64,000 bases of DNA, taken from Halocaridina rubra. Lineage: Eukaryota; Arthropoda; Malacostraca; Decapoda; Atyidae. Below, piece by piece: positions 23,042 to 36,383 of this stretch (positions within the stretch are counted from its first letter, which is position 1; each line of letters begins with the position of its first letter). Location: positions 47,501-111,500 of the forward strand of contig JAXCGZ010001915.1 in assembly GCA_037179515.1 (NCBI GenBank), written 5' to 3'. The notes beneath the pieces were generated by a model, which saw nothing but the letters and a program-made list of their open reading frames with translations, made no database searches and had not been told where the DNA came from. The translations under genes and the position numbers were made by a program.

Positions 23042-24244
23042 CAGTACGGCTTCCGCAAGGCAAGATCCACTGGTGATCTCCTGTCCTATCTTACTCATGT
23101 ATGGTCATCTTCTCTGAGGAACTATGGGGAATCCTTTGTCGTCGCCCTTGATATCTCTAAGGCTTTTGACAGAGTCTGGCACAAGGCTCTGTTGGCCAAA
23201 CTCCCTGCCTACGGCTTTACCCCTTCTTTCTGTTCTCTGATTTCCAGTTTTCTTACTGACCGTTCTATATCTGTAGTTGTTGATGGCGCGACATCTAGCC
23301 CTTTCTCTGTGTCCAGTGGTGTTCCACAGGGCTCTGTTCTTTCACCTACTCTCTTCCTTCTCTTCATCAATGATCTTCTACAGTCCCCATCTTCCTCTCT
23401 TCTTCATGCCTTTGCCGATGACTCTACCCTTCACTTTTCCTCTGCCTTTTCTTCACAACCTTCATCTGTTACTCGTAATCAAACTCGTATCACTCTTTCT
23501 TCTACTCTTAACTCCGATTTGCAGAGAGTATCTGAATGGGGCACTCAAAATTTAGTTAAATTCAATGCCTCCAAGACACAGTTTCTGGCTATCTCTTTAT
23601 CTTCTTCTCCTCCAGATAACCCTATTGTCTTCGAAACTAATGAAATTTACCCTCTTAACTCTATCAATATATTAGGAATCCACATAGCCTCTAACTTGTC
23701 TTGGAGGAATCACATAATCCAAATTTCTAAATCTTCATCCAAAAAATTGGGGGTTTTGTTTCGTTTTCGTTATTACTTTTCCTCATTGCAGTTACTTAAA
23801 ATTTACAAAGGTCTTATCCGCCCCTGCTTAGAATGCTGCTCACACATCTGGGGTGCTTCTTCCTTTACTTATCTTCTTGATAGGGTTCAATCTAAGGCAG
23901 TCAGCCTCATTAATGATCCTTCTCTTACTTCTAACTTGGATTCTCTCTCTCTTCGCCGTAAGGTATCTTCCCTTTCGCTTTTCTATCGCTACTACTTCCC
24001 TCGCTGCTCTGATGTGTTGGCGAGTTGCATCCCTCCTCCACTGCCGAGGCCGCGTAACACTCGCCAAGCGGCCTCATCTCACAGGTACTGTGTCGAGATT
24101 TGTAGCTCGCGGATTGGTCGGTGCAGCGACTGCTTCTTCCCATCTACCTCCAGACTCTGGAACTCTCTTCCTCCTTCTGTCTTTCCTAGTTCTTATGACC
24201 TTTCATCCTTCAAAAAGCAGATCTATCGTCATCTCAGAGCCTAG
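23039..24244 (+). pseudogene. B1 RT palm and C-terminal region, separated from its N-terminus
   Basis: The downstream half of the B1 ORF resumes at HQYGFRKARSTGDLL. It carries motif A in ALDISKAFDRVW, then [18 protein letters not shown], and the active-site box FADD at 23411-23422. After that comes the C-terminal region with LIRPCLECCSHIWGA, ending at TAG 24242-24244. There are no stops. It lacks the RT fingers and the endonuclease, which lie 3.7 kb upstream beyond A9, so it is cut off from its start and counted as a pseudogene. Confidence 0.88.
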
Positions 24245-24374
24245 TCCTCCATATCTCTGGGTCCTCTTTAATTTGACTGTTTTTTCTGTCTGTCGTTTTC
24301 CTTTGTGTGACATTACCTCATCTCTGCCTTGCCCTTAACTTTTTCTTTTCCTTCGTCTTGGTATTTTCTCGTGC

Positions 24375-24414
24375 CCGGGCCTTTGTCGATGAGGGCAGTT
24401 TCTGCCTGTCCCGG
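24375..24414 (+). other. 3' UTR stem-loop of family B
   Basis: CCGGG (24375-24379) pairs with CCCGG (24410-24414), enclosing a second stem GGCAG-TTT-CTGCC (24394-24406). The B3 copy at about 47670-47725 keeps the layout in weaker form. A role as RT recognition site is inferred. Confidence 0.6.
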
Positions 24415-24519
24415 TGTCACACTCTTAAAAAAATAAATAAATAAATAAATAATAGAAAACACTTTCTGAGTATTCAATATTATACATAACACTAGTTAAA
24501 GGGGTGTCTAAGACACAAC

Positions 24520-24631
24520 ATTAATCATTTGCAATTTATAGCAAAAACACTTTAGTTCAATTATTAATTATTTGCAATTCATAGCAAAAACACTTTAGTT
24601 AAATTATTAATTATTTGCAATTTATTGCAAC
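24520..24631. repeat. 43-base tandem repeat, 2.6 copies
   Basis: Units start at 24520, 24563 and 24606 (ATTAATYATTTGCAATT core, followed by CAAAAACACTTTAGTT). They differ by a few bases. Origin unknown. Confidence 0.85.
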
Positions 24632-25145
24632 AAAAAACATTATTTACGAGTATTTACGTAAAACACTTTATTTGCAATGATAGAATGAGGTGAAATGAAA
24701 TTAGAATTCATTGGGAGAAGGGATAGATTTTTGCATGGTAATGAGCCATCTTCTGAAGACGAGATTTTACTTTGGCACCCTCATTGAAAGAAATTTCTTA
24801 TCAATGTATATCGGCAGTAATTTCAGGGTCTATAAATTAAATTTGGCAAATGAGATTCCAGTTAGGTAATCGAAAAAAGTTCGTTTTGTATGGGAATGGA
24901 ATCTGAGAAAAACTTCTTAGGATTTGACCAGTTGGCCAGTAACGAATTTAACCAGTTTCTCAAATTCCCAATTTGCTTGCCCAACGAACTTAACCACACA
25001 CTATCTCTCAACTTATTTGTGCCAGATAAATTCCTGTGTGAAGATGCCACGTAAAAGAGGTTTGAAGTAAAAAGGACCGCTGAGGTGAGATCTTGCCTCT
25101 GGGATGTTTGTCCGCCAATTCAGAGTGATCAAGAGTCCCTATTGG

Positions 25146-25183
25146 TGACGTCATCATTCAGCCCGCTGTAAGATGTATATTTA
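25146..25183 (+). promoter_or_regulatory. Possible core promoter: CRE palindrome and TATA-like box
   Basis: TGACGTCA, a perfect CRE, lies at 25146-25153, and TATATTTA at 25176-25183. The spacing is plausible for a Pol II promoter, but no transcript start or gene follows that I can identify. In AT-rich DNA a TATA-like box alone means little; the CRE is the stronger half. Confidence 0.2.
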
Positions 25184-25799
25184 GAGCAGTAGTTCGTTCA
25201 TATAAAATTCGAGGGCTACTGTAGTGGTGGTCCCTGGTAGGCAATTATGGTAGAGATGCAAGGGAGAGACAGTATTTTAGGTGCAACAAGCGGAAGCAAA
25301 TAAAATAAAACAATAAATATTAGGTGCAAAATAGGTTACTAGCGAACAATCTTCAGAACGTTCTTTGCATTCCAGGAGACTGAATTTTAACTATTAAAAT
25401 AATAAAGAAGCTACTGAAATGCATCTAGACAGGCTAATGATATATCAACAGGTTCAAATTTATAACAAAATTATAAGCATGAGCAATTTTTATAGTATAA
25501 CAAAATTTATCAGCAAGAGCTATTTTATTATAAGAAAATTGCATAAGCAACATATTTGCAAGATACGTCATCATTACGTCATTACTACATTATCACTACC
25601 CGGGAGAAAATCAGAGAATAGAGAAATAGGAGGAAGGTTTCTATTTTGGGATCATGCTTTCTACACGTACAAGAATATTAAACACGATATATTTAAAATT
25701 AGCTATATACTGAAATATAATTTGTAAATAATCATAATCTGCAAAATGCAAGGAGTGAGGATTATTTTAGTAAGAAAAGAATACAGTTAAATGTTACTA

Positions 25800-27075
25800 A
25801 ATTAACTAATAAAGGCATCTACTGGTGACTTTGAGTGAAACACTGTTACAGGGCAGATGCCACTAAATAAATCTCCTGAACTGAAGACATACCATCTTTG
25901 GTGATATGGCAATCTGCAGTGCCTATGCATCACAGGTGGTGTCCCACCACCCTTCAAACCTCGGCAGAGCGCATGCTGGATAGAGGGAAGATCCAACGAG
26001 GAAAGCACATGCCTGACCACTCAAGTCGGCTATGGCCATAGTGGGGGCATCCCCTAATTGGATGAGAAAATGGACACAGGAGGGGCTGGGGGGACATCGT
26101 AGATGCCACCAACACGACACTAGATATTTCTGCTGAGGAAACTTTCTTTCATCTCCTGTAGCACTTCCTAAAGTGCCCCACCTTTTGGCATCCATGACAG
26201 GCAACACCCTTAGCAGGGAAGGAGCTCTTATCAACATGCGACTTCCGCAATTTTTGCAGAGCTTGGGGGATGGTAGCTGTAGTGCTATGTGCATGGCAAC
26301 AACAGATAACTCGTCTTCATCATCTGATGGTGTTGCAAGCTTGGTAGTTGAGCTTTGGCAGGATAAAGACCTGCTAATTTCAACATCTTTTGCCAAAGCC
26401 TCATTAGCAAAGTACTTGGTTCTAAGCTTAACTACACTATTAAACAAAAAGAAAATCTGATAAATTTCCCTATTTAGCACTGGGTCACTTAAATCACTAA
26501 TAATACACATAAAGACAAATAATCACTAGGATTATGATTTCACATAGGGCACTTAGAGCCCCAATCTAATGCCAACTCCAAACATCTTTAAAAACATTGA
26601 TCAATAGTCTCGTCTGGAACTTGGAAATCACTGAAAAAGTCATGCCACAGTACCGCCCAATTAGTAGAGATGATACTAATATCTCTATATTGTGTAATGT
26701 TTGCATGGGAGTACAACGCCCACATTTCCCTCTAATACCTGGAAACCAATAATTGTTGAAGAGCCAGCTCGCAGTTGAGTTGGATATACATGACGACTTC
26801 TGGGTTGGACCACCTGTTGAGGAATATCCAGGTTTCCATGGAAAGCCTCCACGTCATTAAAGCGGAGGAAGAATCTCGACCTCACATTTCTCTGGAGCAG
26901 AGGCCACCACAACATGTGATGCATGTGAAATGCGTGGAGGAGGGGTGACCCACGTTTGGCTCGTTTGCAACCTCTGGTTCTGACGAAGAGCTGTTGAGGG
27001 AACCATGACAGGGAGCATGGAGAGCGTTGCCCAGCGAAGACTGGAAGAGGTGGCCATACCATCATATTAGAACCC
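25800..27075 (-). pseudogene. Degenerate Gypsy-like gag and protease remnant
   Basis: Minus-strand pieces in changing frames resemble an LTR-retrotransposon gag: ISDLSDPVLNREIYQIF (near 26500-26450) and LRTKYFANEALAKDVEIS. Zinc-knuckle sequence follows, with CKNCG and, in another frame, CHGCQKVGHFRKCYRR (about 26260-26150). Further on, TMAIADLSGQACAFLVG near 26030 looks like an eroded aspartic-protease block. Upstream pieces (27065-26690) are low-confidence gag. There are many shifts and stops. The two zinc knuckles are the best evidence; the family is not certain. Confidence 0.5.
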
Positions 27076-27259
27076 AGAGTGCAAGTTCCACATCACTGCA
27101 CCATGGTGGATGTGGATGAGTGATCCTTCCATTAAAGGAACACAATTTTATTGCACTGCAAGTTAAATGTGATTGAGGCATAGAAGGTGTGAAAGACGCA
27201 ATAACATACATTCGGGATAATGTGTTGCATATATGATGGAATAATAACCAAACACATTT

Positions 27260-29402
27260 CTCTGTAACTGAAATGATGTTCTCCAATACCAGTGCAAGAT
27301 TTCTTATTTCTGCAATCTTAGAATGTAAGAATATTTTCTACTGTATATACTGACTGAGACTCCTTCTTAAATTCCTTTCATATTTCTTTATCTGTCTCAG
27401 CTATGCTTCCATCTGTTCTCTTTAATATTAAAACTTGTTCTTTGAGGTTCAATTTACCTCTGACAAAGTGGTAGAAAATTTTGGGAGTTTATTTAGCTTT
27501 CCTGGTAATATATCTCTCATAATCCTCTCTGCCTCTTTAATTTTACTTTAATAATCATTTCTTGCTCGTTTGTAAGTCTACCAGGTATTAATCTTTTCTC
27601 CTCCTATATATTTTTGAATATTTATACCTCCACTCCTTAGCTCTCTTACACTCAGTATTGAACCATTTCTCTCTGGCATTGATACCTCTTATTATGGTGG
27701 GAAGTATGCAACAAGTAGCTATCTTCTCATATTCCTCATTTATATCATACATATCTTGTACATATTTGTTGTTAAATAAGGTCATCCAGTCAATAAATGC
27801 AAAAAGTTCATTAATTGTTGTAATCTCCTTTCAGATAGCTACTACTTATGTCCTTCTCAGTGTTCCTACTGTCAGGATGAATATCTGCAATAATATATTT
27901 CATCAAAAACACAGTGGTTGTTTTTTCCAATTGGTGGCTCATACTCGAATTTGCCATTTCTAACACATTATCTGTGAATACAAGATAGATCACTTTTGGT
28001 TCATCCCCACACCTGACCGTCTTTGGTTCCAGTACATTCGGTAAAGCAAATTTCCTAAGACATAATCAAGTAATCTTGCCCCAAAAGAATCTTCTCCGCT
28101 TAAAATGCTTAAAATCTCCCATAATCAAAATTCAACACTTTCTCCTCCATGTTATGCTAGCTGAGTTTATATGTTCAATAGTATCCACATGACTTTCCTC
28201 ATAATTCCCTAGGCTTTATTGATTCCTTGGTGGGTTATATATGACAGCAATAATGCTCTCTGAACCAGTATTTATGCAAGCAACAAGGAATTACTTGAAC
28301 TCACTCTTTATAGCAAAGTTTACTTCTTTAACCGGAAATCTTTCACTTAAAAGTAATGCTAGAACTTCACCAGTTCTCTTAGATCTTTCAACCCTTAATA
28401 TCCTAATATTCTAGAACCTATAGGAAAAATGCTACACTGTTTATGTCTTTTCTTAACTTAGCCTCATTAACCACTACTATATCTGCCACACTGCAGTGAA
28501 TCTTATCCTTTAACTCTGCTGCCTCGCCAGCTACCCCCTTTTTTTTTTGTACACCAATCTTAATGAGGTTGCATTCCCTGATCTCGTAACATTATATACT
28601 TTATCACCCCTTTGGCTGGAGGAACCCCGAAACAAAACAAAAATTCTTATCTTCTTCATTTCTTCCATCATTTAATATTTCAGCTTCGTGTAACAATATT
28701 CTGAATTCTTGAAGGTCCTTTAGTTTTTGCCCTCATCAATATTTCTTTCATGCATTCCCTCTCTCAAAGACTACTTTCATTATTTTTTTCTTTCCCTTCT
28801 TAGAGTGTTTACCAATTTAGAGAAAGCTTACAATATTCTCTAGATCACATACTACACCATGCTACTCTATCAGGTCTAAAATCCTAGCAATATTATGTTC
28901 ATGTCTCCCCTGCCATGTTGACTCCTGGGCTTCAATTATGCCTGATATTATCACGGTCTTCTCTTTATGAAGTGCCTGTTTGATCAATGGATTTGCCCTT
29001 TATTGACACACACATAATCTGCAAAAAATATTGTAATGTGTTCATCCTCCGCATTCAGCTCCTGAAAATCTCTTCTTAATTGGTCAGTGTTATCTTTTAT
29101 ATGGACACCCCAAGCTGCAATCTCATCTTTCACAGAGGAGAGGAGTGCACCAGCATTTACTTCATTAAGGTATAGCCCAACTGTTTGTTGTTATTTTTTG
29201 GTTTAGAAAGTCTAACCTCTAGTTCTTTTTTTGCTTTAATTCCAGCTTTTTCATTTATTTTTCTATTATTTTCTTTCTTCCCCTTGTGTCTTGTAACTCT
29301 CATCGAAATTTCTAATAATCTCTCTTAGTGTGTCATTTTCTTTTTCATTACTTCCAAAACTCTTTTTAATTTCTCTATCCATATTCTGAATTTTACCATC
29401 CA
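27260..29402 (-). pseudogene. LINE family A old copy A5: ORF1 and endonuclease, RT missing
   Basis: On the minus strand this diverged copy runs from mid-ORF1 (near 29400, matching the KIQNMDGEMKE region) through the ORF1 end near 28560. It covers the endonuclease and the linker (INAREKWFNTECKRAKEWRYK near 27680), and stops near 27260 at the point equal to ENINLTATEV, just before the RT. It is clearly older than A3, A8, A9 or A11, with scattered substitutions and indels. The GDFN-type motif is damaged; LVFTDNVLEMA near 27985 is still readable. Confidence 0.8.
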
Positions 29403-29646
29403 CATCCGTAAAGAAGGTATGTATGTGTGTGCTGTTCCTATAAGAGGGGTTTTACTTATTAAAATTTTTATTCAACTTGGGTATTGTAACCTAAGTGTAT
29501 TACATGCATAATGACAGTGACAAGGTTAGGTGGTATAGCACCTAGGGTTCTTAAACTTGGATATTGGCATCAAGGAGATTTTTTTCTCTTTCCAGATTCT
29601 TTTTAAGTATAGGCCATTAAAAGTCTCTGTGGCAACATAAAACATG
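29403..29646. other. Spacer, nothing recognised
   Basis: About 240 bases between A5 and a (TA)n tract. No feature could be supported. Confidence 0.4.
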
Positions 29647-29837
<191 letters not shown>

Positions 29838-30007
29838 ACTGAAAGGCATCAGAGAAAACTGCTAAATATATGCAGGCCTTGAAGAAAGACTATGCATCGA
29901 ATATCCCAGTTGAAGAGTAATATTCCTCTCGTCCAGAATTGATTCTTTGACACAATTTTCTTGAAGACTTGCAGTTCCTTATCATACATACATATATGCA
30001 TATATTC

Positions 30008-30082
30008 ATGCCTCATTCCTCCTTGTAAGGGATGTGGCCGAGAAAAGAAAAGTGTATTCACGACGATCCACACACTTCAATC
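30008..30082 (-). mobile_element. 3'-terminal fragment of LINE family D
   Basis: This matches the 3' end of the D copy at 44262-44340 (ATGCCTCATTCC, TGGCC, ATTCAC.ACGATCCACA) with several changes. It is only 75 bases and joins directly to A6 at 30083. Confidence 0.65.
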
Positions 30083-32524
30083 ATAGAATTCAAATAAGTT
30101 TGTTACTGTTGATCTACCTACTCTTAAGCCATGTTGCCTCACTAACAAAAAGTCGAAGGATCCAACTGAAGAGAGATGTGTTTTTTGAGTAGTTTCTCCA
30201 TAACTCTGCAAATTACGCTGGTCAAGAAAGTAGGTCTATAGTTTAAAGCCGTATTTTTCCTTCCCTTTTTGAAGACAGATACCACGTTCGCCTATTTCCT
30301 ACATCTAGGAACCTCCCCTGACTTCAGTGAATTTCCAAATATGATCCTTTTTGCCACTGATATTGATTTAGCGCATTTCTTAAGTACATTAGGAGATATG
30401 TCAACCAGACCTGTAGCTTTATGGGCATGTAACTCCATCAGCACTTTGCATACCTCTGTGGCTGAAAAGATGATGTTCTCTAATACCGGCCCATTAGCTC
30501 CTATCTCTGCAATCTGAGGGGGTGGGGTATTTTCTACTGTAAATACTAACTGAAACTCCTTGTTCAGTTCTTAGCCTATCTCTTCAACCATTTCTGTGAT
30601 GCTTCCATTTACTCTCTTTAGCTTTAGAACCTGTTTTTTTACCTTCAGATTTCCTTTGATAAAGCCGTGGAAAAGTTTGGGATTTTCTTTAGCCTTCATG
30701 GTGATATCCATTTTAGTCTTTCTCTGCCTCTCTTCTTTTGCTTAGGTAATCATTTCTTGCTCTTTTATAAGTCTGCCAGACATTCATGTTTTTTCTCCTC
30801 ATAAGCCTTTTCTTACATTTGTCGCTCCACTCCATAGCTCTCTTAAACTCATTATTAAACCATTTCTTTCTGGCATGAATAACTCCTATATCGGTGGAAG
30901 ATATTTAACAATCTACTATCTTCCCATAATTCTCACAAAAGATGTAGCATATTTCTTGTACAGATTTTTTTTTAACTAAGGTTCTCAAGTCAATAACTGC
31001 AAAAAACTCATCCATTTTCATATAATCTCTTTTTGGATGGTTCATCCTTGTGTCCTCAGTACCTCTACTTTCAGGCATAACATCTTTGATGATATACTCA
31101 ATCAACAACACACAGTGGTCACTCCTTTCAGTTAGTGGTTCACACTCAATCTTTTCAATATCCAACACATTACCTGTTAAAACTAGATCAAGCAGCGATG
31201 GCTCATCCCCAACCCTGGCCCTCGTTTGTTCAAGTACATGTTGGTGTAGGAAATTCCCTTGTACGCAAACTAGGAATCTTGGCCCAAATGAGTACTCCCC
31301 ATTATGTGGGTCAACATTTATCCAATCTATCTCTATATGATTAAAATCCCCATTAATCAAATTCCTACATTTTCTCCCCCATTCAATGTTAACAACTGAG
31401 TTTATGACTTCAATAGTACCTATATGACTTCCCTCATAAACTTCTAGCCTATTTTGGTTCCTCGGTGATTATATACAACAGTTATTATAATGCTCTCTGA
31501 CCCAGTATTTATGTGAGCAACAAGAAATTCCTTGAACTTACTTTCTATAGCAAACTTTATTTCTTCAACCCGAATTATTTCACTTATGAGCAGTGCAATC
31601 CCTCCTACAGTCCTCTCAGATCTTTCAACCCTTAAAATTTTGAAGCCTTTGAGAAAAACTGTGACACCATTTATGTCCTCACTTAGCATAGTCTCTGTAA
31701 CTGCTATAATATATGTTATACTGTTGTGAAACCTATCCTTTAATTCTACTGCCTTACTAGCTATTCTAACTGCTTTTGTGTTCAGAATTTTTAATGAGGC
31801 CCTATCCTCTTATCTTCTTTCATTATCTTCTTTATCCCCCCTTTGTCTGGAAGATCTCTGAAATGAAAGTTTTTTCTTCTCTTTTTCATATCTTTCCTCA
31901 TTTACCCATCTAGCCTCTTGCAACAACAATTTCGATCCCATGTCTTCCTGTGTTCTGTATGATCTAATGAACACTAATTTGAATTTTTGAAGGTCATTTA
32001 GGTTTTATTTCCCATCAATATTTCTTTACATGCGTCCCCTCTCTCAAAGGTTACTTGGTATTTCCTTTCCCTCACTCACATAGTTTCCAAGTTGGTGAAT
32101 GTTTACAATATCCTCTGGACCGCATAATACTCCAAGCTTCCTTATCATTTCTAATTTCTTAGCTTTATATTCTTCAAGTCTCCACTGCTATGTTGACTTC
32201 TGCGATTCACTTATGCCTGAGATTAACACTGTCTTCTCTTTATCAAGTGCCTGTTTAATCATTGGATTTTCCCTCTCCATCACAACGTCTTCCAATGTTT
32301 CTATTACTGTTTCTTTATAGTCAGCCATTTTTATGTTTCCAGTGCCACCACCCTCACAGCCTCTTTTACTGCAACATTTCCCTTCAGTGCATCTGCAAAG
32401 GAAGTTTTCATGGGATCATGTTCCGTATTCAGTTCCTAAAACTCTTTGCTAAACTATTTGATGCTTTCCTTTATCTGGACATTCCAAGCTGTAAATCTTC
32501 TCTCTCAGCTGAGAGCAGTGAACC
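30083..32524 (-). pseudogene. LINE family A old copy A6, first part: RT fingers, endonuclease, ORF1 end
   Basis: This diverged minus-strand copy is cut on its 3' side inside the RT (near the block equal to FREGRSTVTNLLEFYD) by a D fragment. It contains the linker, the endonuclease (NGDFNHIEIDW near 31350, LDLVLTGN near 31170, SDHCVLL near 31120) and the ORF1 C-terminus up to the SSLLSSERDE region at 32500. LTGN replaces FTDN, so even the endonuclease has lost a conserved residue. The copy resumes at 35288 beyond element C. Confidence 0.82.
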
Positions 32525-34998
32525 TACCAGTTCATTCAATCATCTACTAGAATCATTCAGAAATATCTGTGTGCACCATAAACCCATATACACACTTGGT
32601 GACTTTAATGATGACTTGCTCTCAGCAGATAACAAAATGAAAAGGGTGATCAACTCTGTGAAGTTAACACAAAAAGTGACAAAACCGACCCACATAACCC
32701 CTAATTCTAGGACTCTTATAGATCTGATAATAACAAATAAAGTGGAAAGTATACCCTATTGGGACGTAGTTCCCTGCCCAATTGCAGACCACGAGCTGAA
32801 CATTGCTATGCTAAACATAAATAAGCCGAAAAGGAAGCCTCTCCTCAAGACATTCCGGTGTCTAAAAAATTACTCCCCTGATATCTTTTGTGAAACATTA
32901 ATCAACAACACAAATGCACTTAATAGAATTAAATACACAGATAACATCGATTTGCAGGTTGAGATTCTAACAAAAGTCTTCCTTGAATGCTTAGATAGTT
33001 GTGCACCCATTGTAACAAGAAAAATAACCCGCCCCTCAGCCCCCTGGCTAACTAATGACATAAAAGAGGCAATGCAAATCAGAAATCAAATACAAAAGAG
33101 CTAAAAATTAATAGATATGATATGACTCTCCGAGAACGTTATAAAACAGAAAAGAAACGTGTCAGATCTCTCATCAGTGTAAGTAAAAATGACTTTAACA
33201 AAAAACAATTTAATGACTCTAGACATGATACAGCAGCAACATGGAAAGTGATAAGAAGCATGATGCCAAATGAAAAGAGTACCTCAGAAAGTTATGAAAA
33301 TATTACGGAGTTGAATGACAAAGTGGAAAACTTTAATTACTATTTTGCTAACGTTGGCAAAAATACATATGAAAAAACTCAAGAAAACATCAACTCAGGG
33401 AATATGAGTAATTGCTTAAATGACAATTCTTCCAATGTAAACACAAGAGAGTACTTCAAGATAAATCCTATCGATTGTGCTACCGTAATTCTTACCATAA
33501 AGAGCCTAAGAAACTCTGGCTCTTATGGTTCAGATGGTATACCATCTCAGTTCATCAAAGATGCTCTACGGATGATTGCATCCTATATTCTAACTATTAT
33601 GAACACTTCCATTGTTACTAAAAAGTTTCCTGACTCTTGGAAAATATCACATGTAATACCTCTGCATAAAAAGGGGAACAGAGAAGATGTGACAAACTAT
33701 CATCCCATTTTCCTGCTACCCATTTTCTCTAAAATATTAGAAAAAATTGTTGCATGCCAACTTATGTCATATTTAGAGTCAAATAGACTATTAACGATTA
33801 ACCAACATGGTTTCAGACCGAAACTCTCGACGGAAACTGCACTGCTTAAAGTTACGAATAGTATCTATAATAATATAGATATGAAAAAATATCTCTGCTT
33901 GTATAATTTGACTTATCAAAAGCCTTCGACAGTGTAAACCATGAAATTCTTTTAAGTAAATGTACTAACTAAAATATTGATCTAAGCTGGTTTAGCGAGT
34001 ATCTATCTAACCGTAAACAATATATATGTCATAACAACATTATCTCTGTGCCAAAATATGTATCATTTGGTGTTCCACAGGGATCAGTACTTGGTCCTAT
34101 TCTCTTCTCCATTTATGCAAATGATCAATCTTCTTTCATTTTTGACTGTCTAGTCGTACAATATGCAGATGACACTCAACTACTCCTTAGTGGTGATATT
34201 AATAATCTCCCAGAGCTAACTTTAAGAGCAGAAAACACTCTGTCAAAAATTAAAACCTATTTTCAAGAAATTGGGCTGTTAATTAACGAAAGTAAAACAC
34301 AGTGAATATTTATTGGTTCAAGGTTCCACATAGCACAAATTCCAGAAAACACAACAATTAATTTTTGCGACAATATTATCATACCTAGAAAAACAGTCAA
34401 AAACCTAGGAATTCACTTTCATAGCCACATGTTGTTTGATTCCCACATAGATAAAGTATGCAAAAAGGTTACAGGAACATTAATGTACTTATCACGTATA
34501 AAAGACAATTTTGAGACTACCACTCGAATAACTGTTGTTGAATCTCTAGCCCTAAGTCAAATTAATTACTGCACAACTGTTTGAGGAGCTACCACTAAGA
34601 CTCAGATAAACAGAATACAAAAACTTATTAATATTGCAGCTCGAGTTGCCCTGGGAGGAATAAGAAAATATGACCACATCACACCAGCTCTCAATATACT
34701 TGGGTGGCTGCGGGCAGAAAACAAGGTCGCTTATGCTATTTATGTTTTTGTATTCAAAATTTTGGACCATCATTATCCTAGCTGGCTATTTGATTTAAAA
34801 ACAGTCAGGGATATAAGGGGACCCAACACTAGACAGAGCAGTGAGCTCTTTATTAACAGAACAAACACAGAAGCAGGTTCAAAGATGATCACTATCAAAG
34901 GGCTAACACTCTGGAATAATATTCCAGAGCATCTTAAAAATGCATCCTCCTTCACAGCTTTCAAAGGCAAACTATATAGTTTTCTTTTGGACAAATAG
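32525..34998 (+). pseudogene. Family C endonuclease-RT ORF, broken
   Basis: Readable blocks in order: endonuclease end with LGDFNDDLLSAD (near 32600), LIDLIITN (near 32720) and ADHELN; then a linker. The RT has [61 protein letters not shown] and YADDTQLLL (near 34160-34190). The C-terminus is ITIKGLTLWNNIPEHLKN...FKGKLYSFLLDK, ending near 34998. Frame changes occur near 33104, 33920 and 34305, and single stops elsewhere. YADD is intact, but motif A is interrupted by a frameshift near 33920. Confidence 0.85.
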
Positions 34999-35287
34999 TT
35001 GCTGCTCATTAAGAACTAATTATTCTCATTGTAAGGAAAACAAATATGGAAATGATGCCGATAATAACGATCCTGTAGCTAGTGTATTACTTACTACTTT
35101 ATTATTAACATTATTGTTAACAATTTATTACAGCATTATTATTTTCTATGAAAGCTACAATTAATTTAACTATATGTATTACCCTCTTATTTATTAGTTT
35201 ATTTACATGTCTACTTATAAGTTACTATTAATGTTGAATAACCATTGTACAAAATGGATATAAATGTTTGTTTGTTTGTTTGTTTGT
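32525..35287 (+). mobile_element. LINE family C copy, nested in A6
   Basis: A third APE-type non-LTR family, plus strand, 5'-truncated inside the endonuclease and complete to a (GTTT)n tail at about 35264-35287. Codon use and motifs differ from A and B. Left and right flanks are family A ORF1 sequence in the same minus orientation, so C inserted in A6, with about 150 bases of ORF1 missing at the site. No target duplication is visible. Confidence 0.82.
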
Positions 35288-35592
<305 letters not shown>

Positions 35593-35686
35593 TATATGTG
35601 TGCTAGTTTTTGCTTGAATGTATATTTATATGTGAGTATATAAATATATGTATGTACACGTATACACTTCTATATGTGTGTATGTT

Positions 35687-36044
<358 letters not shown>

Positions 36045-36181
36045 CCTTGGCTGTTTCCCCCTTTAATTGGGGGGTAGCCGACATCAAAAAAGGAAAACGG
36101 TTTGGGGAGAAGTTATTCTCCCCTCTACTCCCCCTCTTCTTTGACGTCTCACAGGAGGTTGGTACAAGGGGGGATTCCTAG

Positions 36182-36289
<108 letters not shown>

Positions 36290-36383
36290 AACATGCACAC
36301 ATATACAAGTGCATACATGTACATACATATATTTATATATTCACATATAAATATTCATTCAAGCACAAACAAGCACACATATA

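Larger units (their letters stand above)
17307..24455 (+). mobile_element. LINE family B copy B1, interrupted by family A copy A9
   Basis: A non-LTR retrotransposon with one long ORF for an APE endonuclease and an RT. Left part about 17307-19331, right part 23039-24455. The 5' limit is uncertain; 17307-17541 is taken as its leader because it lies between the E1 LTR and the first ATG. The 3' UTR has a hairpin (24375-24414) and ends in AAATA repeats. The interruption at 19331 splits the RT in a codon that continues at 23039. Both halves are open, so this copy was intact in frame until A9 landed in it. The clade is not fixed; motifs suggest the CR1/L2/Jockey group. Confidence 0.88.
24456..25799. 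other. Unassigned 1.3 kb block
   Basis: No coding sequence that I can place. It holds a three-copy 43-base repeat (24520-24631) and a CRE-plus-TATA arrangement near 25146-25183. Small frames such as 25419-25727 look random. Confidence 0.4.
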
